64,000 nucleotides of DNA from Candidatus Hodarchaeota archaeon (GCA_016840285.1 JAEOSR010000163.1:65777-129776), one strand, 5' to 3'; positions 18,381 through 28,091 are shown, counted from the first letter of the stretch. A program made the numbers and translations. The notes: a model not told the origin generated them from the letters alone.

Positions 18381-19124
18381 CTACAAAACGCGAACGGTAT
18401 ATTTCTCTTCACCTGCGGCTAAATGTCGAAAAAGTGTTTTATACTTAGTCGGGATATATAAAAAAGCCCTCAGTTGCTCACTTCTTCGGCCACGATCTAA
18501 TAACATCGAAAAAGTGAATGTATCAGTAAGAGGATCATAATGAAGTCGTAAGTTGGCGTTTCCTCTTCTATTTCTTTCACCCACACAATATATGCCATTG
18601 TTCCGTCTTTTAGTCCATTCCTCTTTAGATATTTTCCCTTGTCGGTATAGTTGAAGATTTTTTTTGCCTCCAAATACTATTGAGGGTATAGTCTTATTCT
18701 TTTGATGGGTTTGCCACTTCATCTGGATAGACTGGGCCTTTAAGAAACGAGTGTGTAGTCCTTTGAGTTTTTGATATTGTTTTATCGTGAAAGGTCTTTG
18801 TATTTGATTCAAGGTTTGTTGGTAGTCCTTCAAGCGTCGTCTAGTCTGTTGGATTTTCCAAGTACTTTCCTTGCAATAAAGAGAGACAAGCTTTTGTTGG
18901 GCTTGGATAATTGCCTTGGCTTCCTCAATTGCAGAGCGAATATATCGTGCATTAGAGAGGAGATTTAACTTGCGAATCCGAGTGACGATTGTTTGTCTAG
19001 CGTGTCCTTTGAGGAGACATTTGAATGCGACACGTTTCACGATTTGAAAGCGCCTCATATGATCCTGAATGATTTGATGCTGAACAGTGGATGGATACCA
19101 AGCTGCTTCAAGGGTTATTTGCAT
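18381..19124 (-). pseudogene. N-terminal half of a TnpB-related protein, ended by in-frame TAG
   Basis: 247 residues. The first about 150 are helical and very basic, as in the wedge/REC part of TnpB. Then comes a segment typical of the TnpB-related family (SIVFGGKKNLQLYRQGKIS, later RRNNGIYCVGERNRRGNANL). The frame ends at a TAG with continuous coding sense after it (the RuvC half). A single change from CAG or TGG would restore one protein of about 507 residues. Its ATG overlaps the stop of the unit before it. Confidence 0.75.
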
Positions 19125-19330
19125 TAGATTCCTCTCTCCATGTGAATTTTTTTTGAAAGGGATTTAGAAACATTTTTGCTAGAATTACATTGTAAATGGT
19201 GTGAATAAGGTTGTTTAGCTTGTTTCCGTTTCAGTCTAGTAAAAGTACGTTCATAGATAGTCTGAGCTAAAACTTTGGGATCATACAACAATTGTGGAGA
19301 TGGAAAAAAAAGTCTTGTTCGTTGAGGCAT
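19124..19330 (-). pseudogene. C-terminal remnant of the TnpB-N/PIN-like fusion gene
   Basis: 68 residues from an ATG four codons after the in-frame TGA that ends the preceding frame. Read through the TGA as Trp, it continues the PIN-like domain (LTYLMPQRTRLFFPSPQLLYD), followed by a basic tail. On its own it matches nothing I know. A TGG to TGA change would explain the break. It ends by overlapping the start of the TnpB-related gene. Confidence 0.55.
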
Positions 19331-19342
19331 AAGATAAGTGAG

Positions 19343-19945
19343 TCATTCCTCTGGGGGAGTCAGTAAATGACTATTGGTTGACACCAAGATATCAATGTAC
19401 TGGGCTGTACAGATTTCAATAATTTCATAATTTAAGAGATCAGCTGCATGGCGCCAGACAAGCTCGACTTCCAAGCCTAATTGAGTTAAAGCTTTGATAA
19501 GAGCAGGATCATCGCAACCAATATCCAGTAGAACCCGACGGGGACGGAGTGTCTGTTTTGAAAAAATAAATTGGTTCTTTTCAAATGCTACTTGAAATTG
19601 TCCATTTTTTGGTTTATATTTTGGAATTCGTGGTTGTTGGAAATATTTCTTAGGATGTGATTTCCAATCGATTGAAGCAGCGAAAAATGACTTCCAAGCT
19701 TTGTCAACAAGCTGTAGTACTTTTCGAGCTGTAGGAATAGGCAATTGTTGGAAGTTAACAGAAGATAACAGCTCCTGGTGGAGCTGAGATAGTCGAATCC
19801 ACTTCTTTTCATTAAAAAATGCGTGTCTAACTAGATAGTTTGCTTCATTAAACAGATTCTTTGATATATGGCATAGCTTTCGGAGTTGTTCAGTTTGTTT
19901 TAACCAGATACGCTCTGTCCTGAATATTCTCGTCTGTTCGGTCAA
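19343..19945 (-). pseudogene. TnpB N-terminal fragment fused in frame to a PIN-like (DUF5615/Mut7-C-type) domain
   Basis: 200 residues. Residues 1-134 match the N-terminal part of archaeal IS605-type TnpB (LRKLCHISKNLFNEANYLVR; PTARKVLQLVDKAWKSFF; RIPKYKPKNGQFQVAF). Directly after this, residues 135-200 switch to a short alpha/beta domain (RRVLLDIGCDDPALIKALTQ; IDILVSTNSHLL), whose pattern of an early Asp, a GLEVELVWR strand and a final VSTN fits PIN-like proteins of the DUF5615/Mut7-C type. It ends at TGA. The TnpB part has lost its RuvC domain, so it cannot act as a nuclease. Whether the fusion was ever functional is unknown. Confidence 0.62.
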
Positions 19946-20388
19946 GTAATATCACATTTAATCTTTTTTTACATCAAAACATCCTTTTGTCTAAGAGTTT
20001 CTAGAAGAAACGAATTTAAGTTGGTCAAGAAGAAAATCATACATTCCTTTTTAATTACCTAAGAAGATTAATCTTTTAAAGTAAAATTTCACTAATTTCC
20101 ATGTTAATTATTCCCAAATTCTGTTGGGTTCTGTTTTAGGAAATAATCTAAGGCTAGTGGGTGTTCCCAGAGCTTATAATCCCTTCTCGCTCTCATCTTC
20201 TGATAATGGTTATTGTTTTTCTTTGAGCTACTTCCCATGTGCTAAGATACTTTGGTTTGACTTCTGTATTAGAAATTTCTACCTATGTCTATTCTATATA
20301 TGTATAATTTTTCAATCAACAGTTTTTTCCACCAATATATCCATTATTGCGAAATTACTTAAGTTGGTTAATAGTGAAATAATGCAGT
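19946..20388. other. Intergenic flank of the TnpB-like locus
   Basis: 443 bases with no convincing gene. An open frame at 20124-20396 has no recognisable features and looks like chance. The middle part (about 20120-20215) is less AT-rich than its surroundings and could be a remnant of an element end, but I could not find a matching repeat on the other side. AT-rich sequence before 20389 may carry the promoter of the next gene. Confidence 0.3.
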
Positions 20389-21192
20389 ATGGATAGGCGT
20401 TTATTCCTTGAATATCTGAGCTCTGTAACAACATTTCTAGAGAGGAATTATGGAGATAAGTTAGTTTCAATTATCTTGTTCGGATCATTAGTAAATAGAG
20501 ATGAAAGGATTAAAATTTCTACTGATGCGGATCTGCTAGTAATTATAAGTGATTTATGTTCTTTGAGAGATTTTCAAACGATAAAAAGAAATCTCATGCA
20601 TTTAGAGAGCAGTATGCTCCCAAATATGAGTACCCATGAATCTATTTTTATTAAGAGTTTACAAAGCGCTACTGGAATGTTTTGCAATTTTTTCATTTGT
20701 CGATTCTCTGATTTTAAGAAACGGAATTTTAACAAGGTTTTTAGCGTCAATTCAGTCATGGGGGCCTTCCTAGCTCCTCAAAATTCTGTTTGGTTGTCAC
20801 TGTTAAGACAGCATAGAATAATTTGGGGAAAAAACGTATTCAGCAAATGGGAAACTTTTCCTATTGTAACGAAATATGATTTACTTCGTTCGTTCCTAAT
20901 GAACTGGTTATTAGCAACAGGAGCCCTTTTTTTGTATCCTATTTACCCCCAAATAACAAAATTTTCAATGGAGGCAATGAAATGGTCTCTTTTCACTTGG
21001 AAAAACATTTTCCCACAATCCTTATCGTCGCTTTCTCAAGTTGTAACTAGATATGCTGATTATGCTTCAGCAATGGAACTACGAGCACTTCACAACTTCA
21101 TGGAGTATCGAAAGCATAAGAAAACAGGAAAATTTTTTGCACTCTTGGCATGGATTTTCGTTATTCAGCTTCATCGGTCGATATTTCATTAG
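20389..21192 (+). CDS. Nucleotidyltransferase-domain protein (DNA polymerase beta superfamily)
   Basis: 267 residues. The N-terminal fold has the superfamily signature: SIILFGSLVNRDERIKIS followed by TDADLLVII, i.e. GS then DxD, which binds two metal ions and the nucleotide. The C-terminal about 130 residues are mostly helical with aromatic and basic residues. These proteins transfer a nucleotide to a small molecule, RNA or protein; the acceptor here cannot be told. The stop lies one base from the end of the convergent asnS gene. It borders the mobile locus but is itself intact. Confidence 0.75.
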   Translation: MDRRLFLEYLSSVTTFLERNYGDKLVSIILFGSLVNRDERIKISTDADLLVIISDLCSLRDFQTIKRNLMHLESSMLPNMSTHESIFIKSLQSATGMFCNFFICRFSDFKKRNFNKVFSVNSVMGAFLAPQNSVWLSLLRQHRIIWGKNVFSKWETFPIVTKYDLLRSFLMNWLLATGALFLYPIYPQITKFSMEAMKWSLFTWKNIFPQSLSSLSQVVTRYADYASAMELRALHNFMEYRKHKKTGKFFALLAWIFVIQLHRSIFH

Positions 21193-21193
21193 T

Positions 21194-22519
21194 CTATGGT
21201 TGAAAAATCTCTGGAGTTCTAGGAAACATACATGCTTCGCGAATATGAGCTAAATTTGCAATCCATCTAATCAATCGTTCAAAACCCAGTCCAAAGCCTG
21301 CATGGGGAGGCATACCAAATTTAAACATACGAAGGTACCATTGGAAATCATCTAGGTTAAATCCTGAATGCAAAATTCGTGTTTTTAAAATTTCATAATC
21401 TGAGACTCGTTGTCCACCACTCGAAAGTTCTCCAAATCCCTCTGGAGCCATTAGATCTAATGAAAGAGTAATGTCTGGATTTTTAGGGTCAGATGTATAG
21501 TAAATCCCTCTAAGATGCGTGGGAAATTCAGTTAAAAAAAATGGTTCTATGAATGTTTTGGATATTGCTGTTTCTTCAGGGGCACCAAAATCTGCATGGG
21601 GATCTGTTTCAACTCCTAGCTCTTGTAGTATCCTTTTAGCCTCAGAGAAAGTTATTCGTTTGAATGGTTTGGAAGGCACTGTAATATTTCGATTCAATAA
21701 TTCTAATTGGATTTCTCCCTCTTCCTGTATCTGAGTTAAGAGAAAAATAATAAGATCTTCTTGAACTTCAATAATTTCTTTTTCTGTAGCAAAGGCGATT
21801 TCATTTTCAACCTGCCAAAACTCAGTAATATGTTTAGGAGTATGTGATTTTTCCGCTCTCCAAGAGGGAATGATACCAAAGACCTTTTCATGACAAGCAA
21901 GAGCAGCTTGTTTATAGAATTGGCAGCTCTGAGCTAGAACAGCTGGTTGTCCAAAATAATCTAAATTAAATTGTTCAGCTCCGCCTTCAGTTGATGTAGT
22001 AAGAACAAAAGGAGTAAAAATTTCTGTAAATCCTTTATCTTGGAAAAAATTCCTGATGGCGTGAGCAACGATATTTTTAAGTTCTAAAACGGCAACAACT
22101 TCAGGATCTCTGATTGAAAGTTCTCGATATCGAAATATTGTTTCGATTTCCATTTGGGTTTTCTTTTTTGTTAAGTCAATTGGAAACTTCAAGGCTGCTT
22201 TAGAGTGAATGTGAATTATTGATGGAATCAGCTCAGCACCTAGTTTTGAACGCGGATCAGCTTTAACAATTCCCTTGATGGAGACAACTGACTCTAGAGA
22301 CAGGGTTTTACAAGTTTGCCAAACTTCAGGAGTGACTTTTATTTCATGAAGTGTTACCTGGCAAATTCCTTGAGAATCACGAATTGTTAAAAATATCAAG
22401 CGACCCTTATCCCGAATTTGTTGTACCCATCCTCCTATCAGTACTTCTAATCCATCATTGTCGCTTGTAACATCACGACATCTATGTGTTCGCCATAAAG
22501 GATTAACAGCGTAGATCAT
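21194..22519 (-). CDS. asnS: Asparaginyl-tRNA synthetase, archaeal (AspRS-related) class IIb type
   Basis: 441 residues. An N-terminal OB fold (residues about 15-110) binds the anticodon. The class II core shows motif 2 (FGIIPSWRAEKSHTPKHITEFW) and motif 3 (GFGLGFERLIRWI). The segment LMAPEGFGELSSGGQRVSDY follows the AsnRS pattern rather than that of AspRS, and the ending HIREACMFPRTPEIFQP is typical of AsnRS. It should charge tRNA-Asn directly with asparagine, rather than by the GatCAB route, although relaxed specificity cannot be excluded by reading alone. GAGGAA lies ahead of the ATG. Confidence 0.85.
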   Translation of the reverse strand: MIYAVNPLWRTHRCRDVTSDNDGLEVLIGGWVQQIRDKGRLIFLTIRDSQGICQVTLHEIKVTPEVWQTCKTLSLESVVSIKGIVKADPRSKLGAELIPSIIHIHSKAALKFPIDLTKKKTQMEIETIFRYRELSIRDPEVVAVLELKNIVAHAIRNFFQDKGFTEIFTPFVLTTSTEGGAEQFNLDYFGQPAVLAQSCQFYKQAALACHEKVFGIIPSWRAEKSHTPKHITEFWQVENEIAFATEKEIIEVQEDLIIFLLTQIQEEGEIQLELLNRNITVPSKPFKRITFSEAKRILQELGVETDPHADFGAPEETAISKTFIEPFFLTEFPTHLRGIYYTSDPKNPDITLSLDLMAPEGFGELSSGGQRVSDYEILKTRILHSGFNLDDFQWYLRMFKFGMPPHAGFGLGFERLIRWIANLAHIREACMFPRTPEIFQP

Positions 22520-22676
22520 TATAGAATTCCTCTTCAGTTAAATTGAATAAAAAACTCCCTATTAATTCCATAGCCAAAGAAAAGTAGGAAAAAAAACCCG
22601 AAAAAAAGCCTCTGATAGATAAAACAAGCAATTAATAGACAAAAAAAAGGGGGATAATGGTGGTTTGAATTAATCA

Positions 22677-24941
22677 TTAGCCACCAAAGATCTGTTCAAA
22701 TCCAACATCGTCCATACCATCAAACAATTCGTTAATTAGTTCAGCAGTTGCTTCTTGTGCCAGAAAAGCTGTAGCCACTTTTAGTGTGGTTATAGCATCT
22801 CTAGCGCCAGTTGCAAGTCCGGCTATGGATTTTATGGGTGCTGTAAGCTCAGGATCAGGATCTTCAGGTGGCCACGGATGATGCAAAGTATTTTTCCATG
22901 AAATTGTAATATCAGCTGGAATGACAGAAGTCAACTCAATTTCGTCGAATCCATCAGAAGCATTATCTATTGCATAATCCATATACGCTATTGATCTATC
23001 AATGTCAGGATGAACACTGAAGCTTTCGAAAAACAAAGTACCATTATCTCCTGCTGCAGTTCTAATCGTATTATATGTCGAATTGAATAAGTTCAATCCC
23101 TCAGTAAATGAATAGGCTGATAGGAGCGTATAATCCAAGGCTGTCAACAAATGGGTTATTTCCGTAACATTCGTCTGAAACTTAGTAAGCATGCTGTTGA
23201 AGTCAGTTAGCATCGGTTTAAGGGATCCATCGATAATGTCCCCGTAGGTTTTGTCAACAAATGTGTCGCTTAATTCCGTGGCATTACCAATATTATTTTT
23301 AGCTGCATCAAATGCTACTCGTGCCTGAGTCACCTGGCTTGAGAGGTCGTCCAAATCTTCGCTAATTGAAGCGAGATCATCACCCTTAAAGTCGATGGCA
23401 TTGATTTCCACTACAATATCTTCAATCTCCATGTAACACTCTGTCCCATTGGTTGCTGCTCTTGCAAAGTATGTAAGGAGTTCTGTCATATCAGTAATGA
23501 TTTCTACTGTACCCCAAAATGGCAAAATTCCCTCTTCTAGATCCTCGGTGTCAATGGCCTGAAGAGTTTCATTAGCGTCTGTTAAATCCTCAGAAGCTTC
23601 TGTCATCCAATCATGTGCACTCACATAATCAACATCACCTAAATCTTCAATAGCTAATGTTGTCTTGTACGTTGCATTTAAGAAAAAAATACCTCCTTCA
23701 GCGACATCAATTATAATCCCATAGCCTATCTGGGCTTCTTGGATAATTTTCGCTATATTCTCCATGTCTCCACTTTCACCAACATTTAATTCGCTTAGAA
23801 TGTCTTCAGATTTGGAAAGTGCGTCCTTTACACCTTCTTCCGCGTTAGAAAAGTTGGCTAAAGCATTTGAGATCATATTTAGACCTTCACTGAATGTATC
23901 ATTATAGGTTGCATCAATTTTATTGACAGAACCACCAAAACCTCCTCCAATATCGGTTCCTTGTAAAACGCTGAAAGTTAGATTAAATCCTTGAACCAAA
24001 CCCTGATATCCAGCCATTAGATCAGGAACTTCTGTGGCAATAGATGCCAGTATTTCTGGAAAATCTAACACTATTAGAGCATTTTCCATACCATACTGTG
24101 ATAATAAGGATTCAACTAATATAGTAGCAATGAAATTTCCTTGAACATGGTCAAAAGCGTTAGCTGATTCGCGGAACCATTCAGCTGCCCTTTGACTGGC
24201 ATTAGTCAACTCTTCGATCATGGTCTCGTTATTAAAATCAATTGCAAATCCATTTTGAGCTCCAGAACCTCCTCCAAAACCTAGATCAATTCCAAAGACA
24301 TCTCCAAATTCAGCAGCACCTGCACCCAATGAAATTACACCATATAAAGAATTTGAAACAGCATGATAGGCAATTGGTACTGTGATAAGAATTATAATCG
24401 TGAAGATGGCTGCAATTGGTTTCATAATGCAGGAAAAAATAGACAATTCACCTTTTTTTGTCCAGATACCAGTTGCTAATGTTGATAGAAAGAATCCCAA
24501 AAAGATTGCCAGTATCTCAATAAAGATTAAATCGAGAATGATAGCAAGTTGTGTTATTAAATCTAGATACGTATTCAACTGCGGAATAAGTCCACTTTGA
24601 GCAATCGATGAAACTGGCCCTGTAATCCCTGAAAAAAGCCCATAAGGATTAAGAATAAAACCCCCTGTAAACATTTCTAGGAAAAATAGAATGACCCACG
24701 AGATGGGAGCTGCAACGATACTGAGAAATCCTAGTAATTTAGAGCGGGTAAGTATTCCAGTAAGACAAAAGGCAATTGCTACTAGCATCAATTCTAGTTG
24801 AAATAGAAGGGGATTTTCCTTCGAATTCAATAATCCGAATACTATAGCAATCAAAACTGGCGCAATAACAGCAGCCAGAAATCCCATCCAGAAAGGCATT
24901 GCTTTAATGGTTCGTAAATCATCTGATTCGGCTTCAAACAT
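22677..24941 (-). CDS. Large membrane protein with helical extracellular domain
   Basis: 754 residues. About five membrane helices fill the first 200 residues (for example GFLAAVIAPVLIAIVFGLL and FTIIILITVPIAYHAV). The remaining roughly 550 residues are acidic, soluble, helix-rich, with many Asn-x-Thr/Ser and few hydrophobic stretches, so they probably face outside. A Gly-rich piece (about 205-225) links the two parts. No known family was recognised. ATG at 24941 was preferred over the GTG at 24950 because GTGAT then acts as ribosome site. It may be transcribed with asnS. Confidence 0.65.
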   Translation of the reverse strand: MFEAESDDLRTIKAMPFWMGFLAAVIAPVLIAIVFGLLNSKENPLLFQLELMLVAIAFCLTGILTRSKLLGFLSIVAAPISWVILFFLEMFTGGFILNPYGLFSGITGPVSSIAQSGLIPQLNTYLDLITQLAIILDLIFIEILAIFLGFFLSTLATGIWTKKGELSIFSCIMKPIAAIFTIIILITVPIAYHAVSNSLYGVISLGAGAAEFGDVFGIDLGFGGGSGAQNGFAIDFNNETMIEELTNASQRAAEWFRESANAFDHVQGNFIATILVESLLSQYGMENALIVLDFPEILASIATEVPDLMAGYQGLVQGFNLTFSVLQGTDIGGGFGGSVNKIDATYNDTFSEGLNMISNALANFSNAEEGVKDALSKSEDILSELNVGESGDMENIAKIIQEAQIGYGIIIDVAEGGIFFLNATYKTTLAIEDLGDVDYVSAHDWMTEASEDLTDANETLQAIDTEDLEEGILPFWGTVEIITDMTELLTYFARAATNGTECYMEIEDIVVEINAIDFKGDDLASISEDLDDLSSQVTQARVAFDAAKNNIGNATELSDTFVDKTYGDIIDGSLKPMLTDFNSMLTKFQTNVTEITHLLTALDYTLLSAYSFTEGLNLFNSTYNTIRTAAGDNGTLFFESFSVHPDIDRSIAYMDYAIDNASDGFDEIELTSVIPADITISWKNTLHHPWPPEDPDPELTAPIKSIAGLATGARDAITTLKVATAFLAQEATAELINELFDGMDDVGFEQIFGG

Positions 24942-25153
24942 AATTATCACTTAAATCAAATTATTTATCAATATAATTCCGTTGTTGTTATCCTACTTAT
25001 TAAAATTAACTTTTTGAATAGAGTGAATCCCCAAAAATCTCTCGGGTAGTAAAAAAAAGTATAATTTGCTTTATAAATTCCTAAAATATTTAATCTTACC
25101 AAGTTTTTACTGAATTCTTAGAATGTGATTTGTGTTCATGCTAATCAAATTGA

Positions 25154-26047
25154 CTATATAGATAGAACAATCAAGCTGGAGCAAAAAGCAACGATTAATG
25201 CTGAACTTAGATTCACAAAATCATTATTAATTAACCTAATTCCACGGTATAACGTTGTTTCATTCCCACAACGTTTATGGGGATTTGTTTCAGTTTCTTT
25301 TTCACAATGATTGCAATAATAAATTCCCTGGATAGCTGCACCCTCAATTGAATCGAGTATCGATCCCAAAAAACCCCCGATTATAATTAGTAAGAAAGAA
25401 AGTAATAAAGTCTCGTTAATTGTGGATGAGGAAATAATCAGAGCTGATACAAAGAAGACTGCCGCAATTAAGACCGCTCCTAAAAGAGATGCAGAGGAGC
25501 CGTATAAAGTAATCCCACCACTTGTTCCAGGATCAACCCTTTGTCGAAAATTTGTGACGAGTCTGGGAGAGCTTTTTGAAAGAATACCAATTTCAGTTGC
25601 CCATGTATCTGCAGTATGAACCGCAAAAGCAACAAACACACCGATAAATAGAGGGTCGAAAGGATTATGGGGATTTGCATGAGAAGCAGACAGATTTGGG
25701 AGAAGTTCAAATAGAAAATAACCAAGGGCAAATAGTAATGGTATAAAACCATTAGCAATTACTTGAAGAGCATCACGCTTTGTAGAGCCTTTTGCAAAAT
25801 CGGAAGTTGTACTTGATTTTTCTTTGGCCTTCATTTTCGTTAGTACCGACGAGCTAAAGAAGAATACACAGAGTACAACCCAAAAAAAAGGTTGGATGAC
25901 GAATAGCGAAATGCCTAGTGAAGCAGCTGCCAATATGCCAGAAGGAACTGTGAGGTATTGTTTTTTCAGGATTATGAATAATAGGGGGAGATTAAAAATG
26001 ATGGAGAGGGGAACCATGACTATCAAATAAGATAATAGTGAAGACAA
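25154..26047 (-). CDS. DUF92 family integral membrane protein
   Basis: 297 residues with about seven membrane helices. The family signature is present: ADTWATEIGILSKSSPRLV followed by VDPGTSGGITLYG, and GSILDSIEGAAIQ near the end. DUF92 proteins are related to the plant phytyl-phosphate kinase VTE6 and to the CTP-dependent polyprenol kinases, so a lipid or isoprenoid phosphorylation role is possible (inference). A cysteine motif (YYCNHCEKETETNPHKRCG) lies near residue 250 and could bind zinc. It starts with TTG. Confidence 0.82.
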   Translation of the reverse strand: MSSLLSYLIVMVPLSIIFNLPLLFIILKKQYLTVPSGILAAASLGISLFVIQPFFWVVLCVFFFSSSVLTKMKAKEKSSTTSDFAKGSTKRDALQVIANGFIPLLFALGYFLFELLPNLSASHANPHNPFDPLFIGVFVAFAVHTADTWATEIGILSKSSPRLVTNFRQRVDPGTSGGITLYGSSASLLGAVLIAAVFFVSALIISSSTINETLLLSFLLIIIGGFLGSILDSIEGAAIQGIYYCNHCEKETETNPHKRCGNETTLYRGIRLINNDFVNLSSALIVAFCSSLIVLSI

Positions 26048-26132
26048 TAAGAATCACCGCATCTGATCTGAAGTTTAATCTGTTCCGATGTTTAGGGCAT
26101 TATAACTTAGATTTTACATAAGTAAAAAAGCT

Positions 26133-28091
26133 TTAAGATAATTCTTTCCTGAATTCGTCCCAAGTTTTAATTGTAAGACCATATTTTCTTGCTTTTTCCA
26201 ATTTTGCTGATCCTGGATTTTCACCTAATACTAATAAGTCAAGTTTCTTTGAAAGTGATGCCCATTCATAACCATGTCGCTCAACTAATTTTTCTATTTC
26301 ATTCTTAGTCATTCCTGAGATTTTTCCAGTAACATAAATAGTTTTAGTAGGCTCCTGATTTTCAGAAGAAGCGTATGTGACTTCACCAGAGGTGATGAAT
26401 TGATCTAAACCACCTATTCTTCGTCTTTTTGTTATTAATTCTTTTTTCTGCTGATAGATGATTTTAACCCCTTTTGCTAAGATTTGATCACTCAAAGAAG
26501 GATCACGAAGACCAGAGTGGATATAGTTTGCAGTGAGATCAGAAATTCCTTCCAGTAAGGTCAATTGTTTCAAAGTTGCTCTTTTTAAATCTTCAAATGT
26601 TCTAAAGTGTTTAGCTAGGGTCTTAGCCATGCCCATACCTATGGATTCAATACCTAATCCTGCGAGGAAGATATGAAAGGGAAGAATCTTCTTTGTTTGA
26701 ATACTCTTAAGAATTTTTGATCCATTCCTGCCTAAATGATTAACTAAAACTCCTTCAGTTAATTTTTTGTCATAAAGGTCAGCAAAATTTCTTATAAGCC
26801 CTAAATCATAGAGTTTAGCGACATTCTTCGGTCCTAAACCTTCGATATCTGTTAATCTTATCCAATGTCGAATGGCCTGAATATCGCGATCACGACAGCG
26901 TGATCCAGTACAGACCAGATTTACTCCATCTCGTTTTAATTCAGAACCACAGGAAGGACAATTAGATGGAAGTGAAGTTTCATTCACCCCCTTTTCAACT
27001 AGTTCAGTAATTTTTGGGATAACATCACCAGAACGGATGACCATGACACTATCCCCCTCTGCTACATCCAAAGATCCCAGGAACTCTGCGTTATGTAAAG
27101 TGGCTCGTTTGATGACCGCACCCATAACTTCTACTGGCTCTAATTCGGCTACAGGGGTAAGTACACCAGTTCTCCCAACCTGCCAAGTAATATCTTGGAT
27201 AACAGAAATGTCTCCCTGACTAGCAAATTTCAACGCAATCATCCATTTAGGATGGTGTTCAGTTCTTCCTGCAGATATTCGTTGTGCTGCATCATTATAC
27301 TTGAAAATTAGTCCATCAATTTCAAAATCAAGTGAACCTCGCTCATCCTGTATCTGCTGAAACAATGAATCGATTTCCTGTCTCGTAGGGGACATTAATA
27401 CTTTAAAATCAGCAGTATTAAATCCCCAAGAGTGTAACAACTCGCCATGTTTTACAAGAGGGGCGTCCTCTTCCACCCCTAATAGTTCAAACGCATGGAA
27501 TTCTAATGTTCGTTTTTCGAGGAGACTTAAATCCTTTTGTTTCACAGTTCCTACCGCTAGATTTCGAGGGCTACTATATTCGATTCCTTCTGTTTTTCTT
27601 ATGCGGTTGAACTCTGAAATTCGCATGAAGAGTTCTCCCCTAATATTGACTCTGTCTGTCCGCTTTATGACCTTGGGGATTGAAGCAATTTTCATGACAG
27701 GTAAGGTTGCGTCATCACCCATCATGCCATTTCCTCTAGTTGCTGCTTGCATAAGTCGTCCATTCTCATAAATCAAAGATAAGGAGAACCCATCAATCTT
27801 GTATCCTACATACACATCCAATCCCTTATTCCACTTCATAACCTCATTGGTTGTGGTTGCTTTCTGACACGACAGCATAGGTGTAATATGGGTAACCTTT
27901 CCTCCCTCTGGGGTTCCTACAATATGAAGTACAGGGTTGTCAGGATCAAGGTGGCGGAGTCTATCTTCCAAGGCATCATAAGCCTCATCTGAAATCTCTG
28001 GTTCACCATCATAATATTTTTTCTTATGATATAATATTTGATCAGTTAAATTCTTGATTTCACTTATTTTCGACTTAGAATTAGTAACCAT
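26133..28091 (-). CDS. ligA: NAD+-dependent DNA ligase
   Basis: 652 residues, near the bacterial norm of about 670. Domain Ia has the NMN-binding YY and SDEAYD motifs (residues 26-38); motif I is YKIDGFSLSLIY, with Lys 98 as the nucleophile. The OB fold, a four-cysteine zinc finger (CPSCGSELKRDG then CTGSRC), helix-hairpin-helix motifs and a C-terminal BRCT domain (TIYVTGKISGMTKNEIEKL) follow in the usual order. It seals nicks using NAD+. This is the bacterial replicative type; archaea normally use the ATP enzyme, so horizontal gain is likely. Confidence 0.95.
   Translation of the reverse strand: MVTNSKSKISEIKNLTDQILYHKKKYYDGEPEISDEAYDALEDRLRHLDPDNPVLHIVGTPEGGKVTHITPMLSCQKATTTNEVMKWNKGLDVYVGYKIDGFSLSLIYENGRLMQAATRGNGMMGDDATLPVMKIASIPKVIKRTDRVNIRGELFMRISEFNRIRKTEGIEYSSPRNLAVGTVKQKDLSLLEKRTLEFHAFELLGVEEDAPLVKHGELLHSWGFNTADFKVLMSPTRQEIDSLFQQIQDERGSLDFEIDGLIFKYNDAAQRISAGRTEHHPKWMIALKFASQGDISVIQDITWQVGRTGVLTPVAELEPVEVMGAVIKRATLHNAEFLGSLDVAEGDSVMVIRSGDVIPKITELVEKGVNETSLPSNCPSCGSELKRDGVNLVCTGSRCRDRDIQAIRHWIRLTDIEGLGPKNVAKLYDLGLIRNFADLYDKKLTEGVLVNHLGRNGSKILKSIQTKKILPFHIFLAGLGIESIGMGMAKTLAKHFRTFEDLKRATLKQLTLLEGISDLTANYIHSGLRDPSLSDQILAKGVKIIYQQKKELITKRRRIGGLDQFITSGEVTYASSENQEPTKTIYVTGKISGMTKNEIEKLVERHGYEWASLSKKLDLLVLGENPGSAKLEKARKYGLTIKTWDEFRKELS

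Larger units (their letters stand above)
17590..19945 (-). mobile_element. Decayed composite TnpB-type (IS200/IS605-like) locus
   Basis: Four open frames on the minus strand form two gene units, each cut by one in-frame stop. The first unit (19945 to 19124) begins as a TnpB N-terminus and continues as a PIN-like domain. The second (19124 to 17601) is a TnpB-related protein with RuvC motifs. The units overlap by one base (TAATG). A GC-rich hairpin region at the far end (17620-17730) is the likely omega-RNA part. No TnpA transposase, terminal repeat or target duplication was found, so the borders are only approximate and the element is not autonomous. Confidence 0.7.

Noticed and set aside
18381..18383. 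TAG in the TnpB-related gene read as pyrrolysine
   Set aside because: rtcB and the 66-residue gene in this window end naturally at TAG, the MttB-like gene has no internal TAG, and no pyl genes are seen. A nonsense mutation is simpler.
19343..19345. TGA in the fusion gene read as selenocysteine
   Set aside because: The context (PPEE-stop-LTYL) suggests a lost Trp, no hairpin typical of selenocysteine insertion was seen, and the protein is not a redox family.
20124..20396. Open frame of 90 codons before the nucleotidyltransferase gene
   Set aside because: Overlaps the start of the real gene, begins without ribosome site and has hydrophobic, Cys-rich composition with no pattern. Most likely chance.
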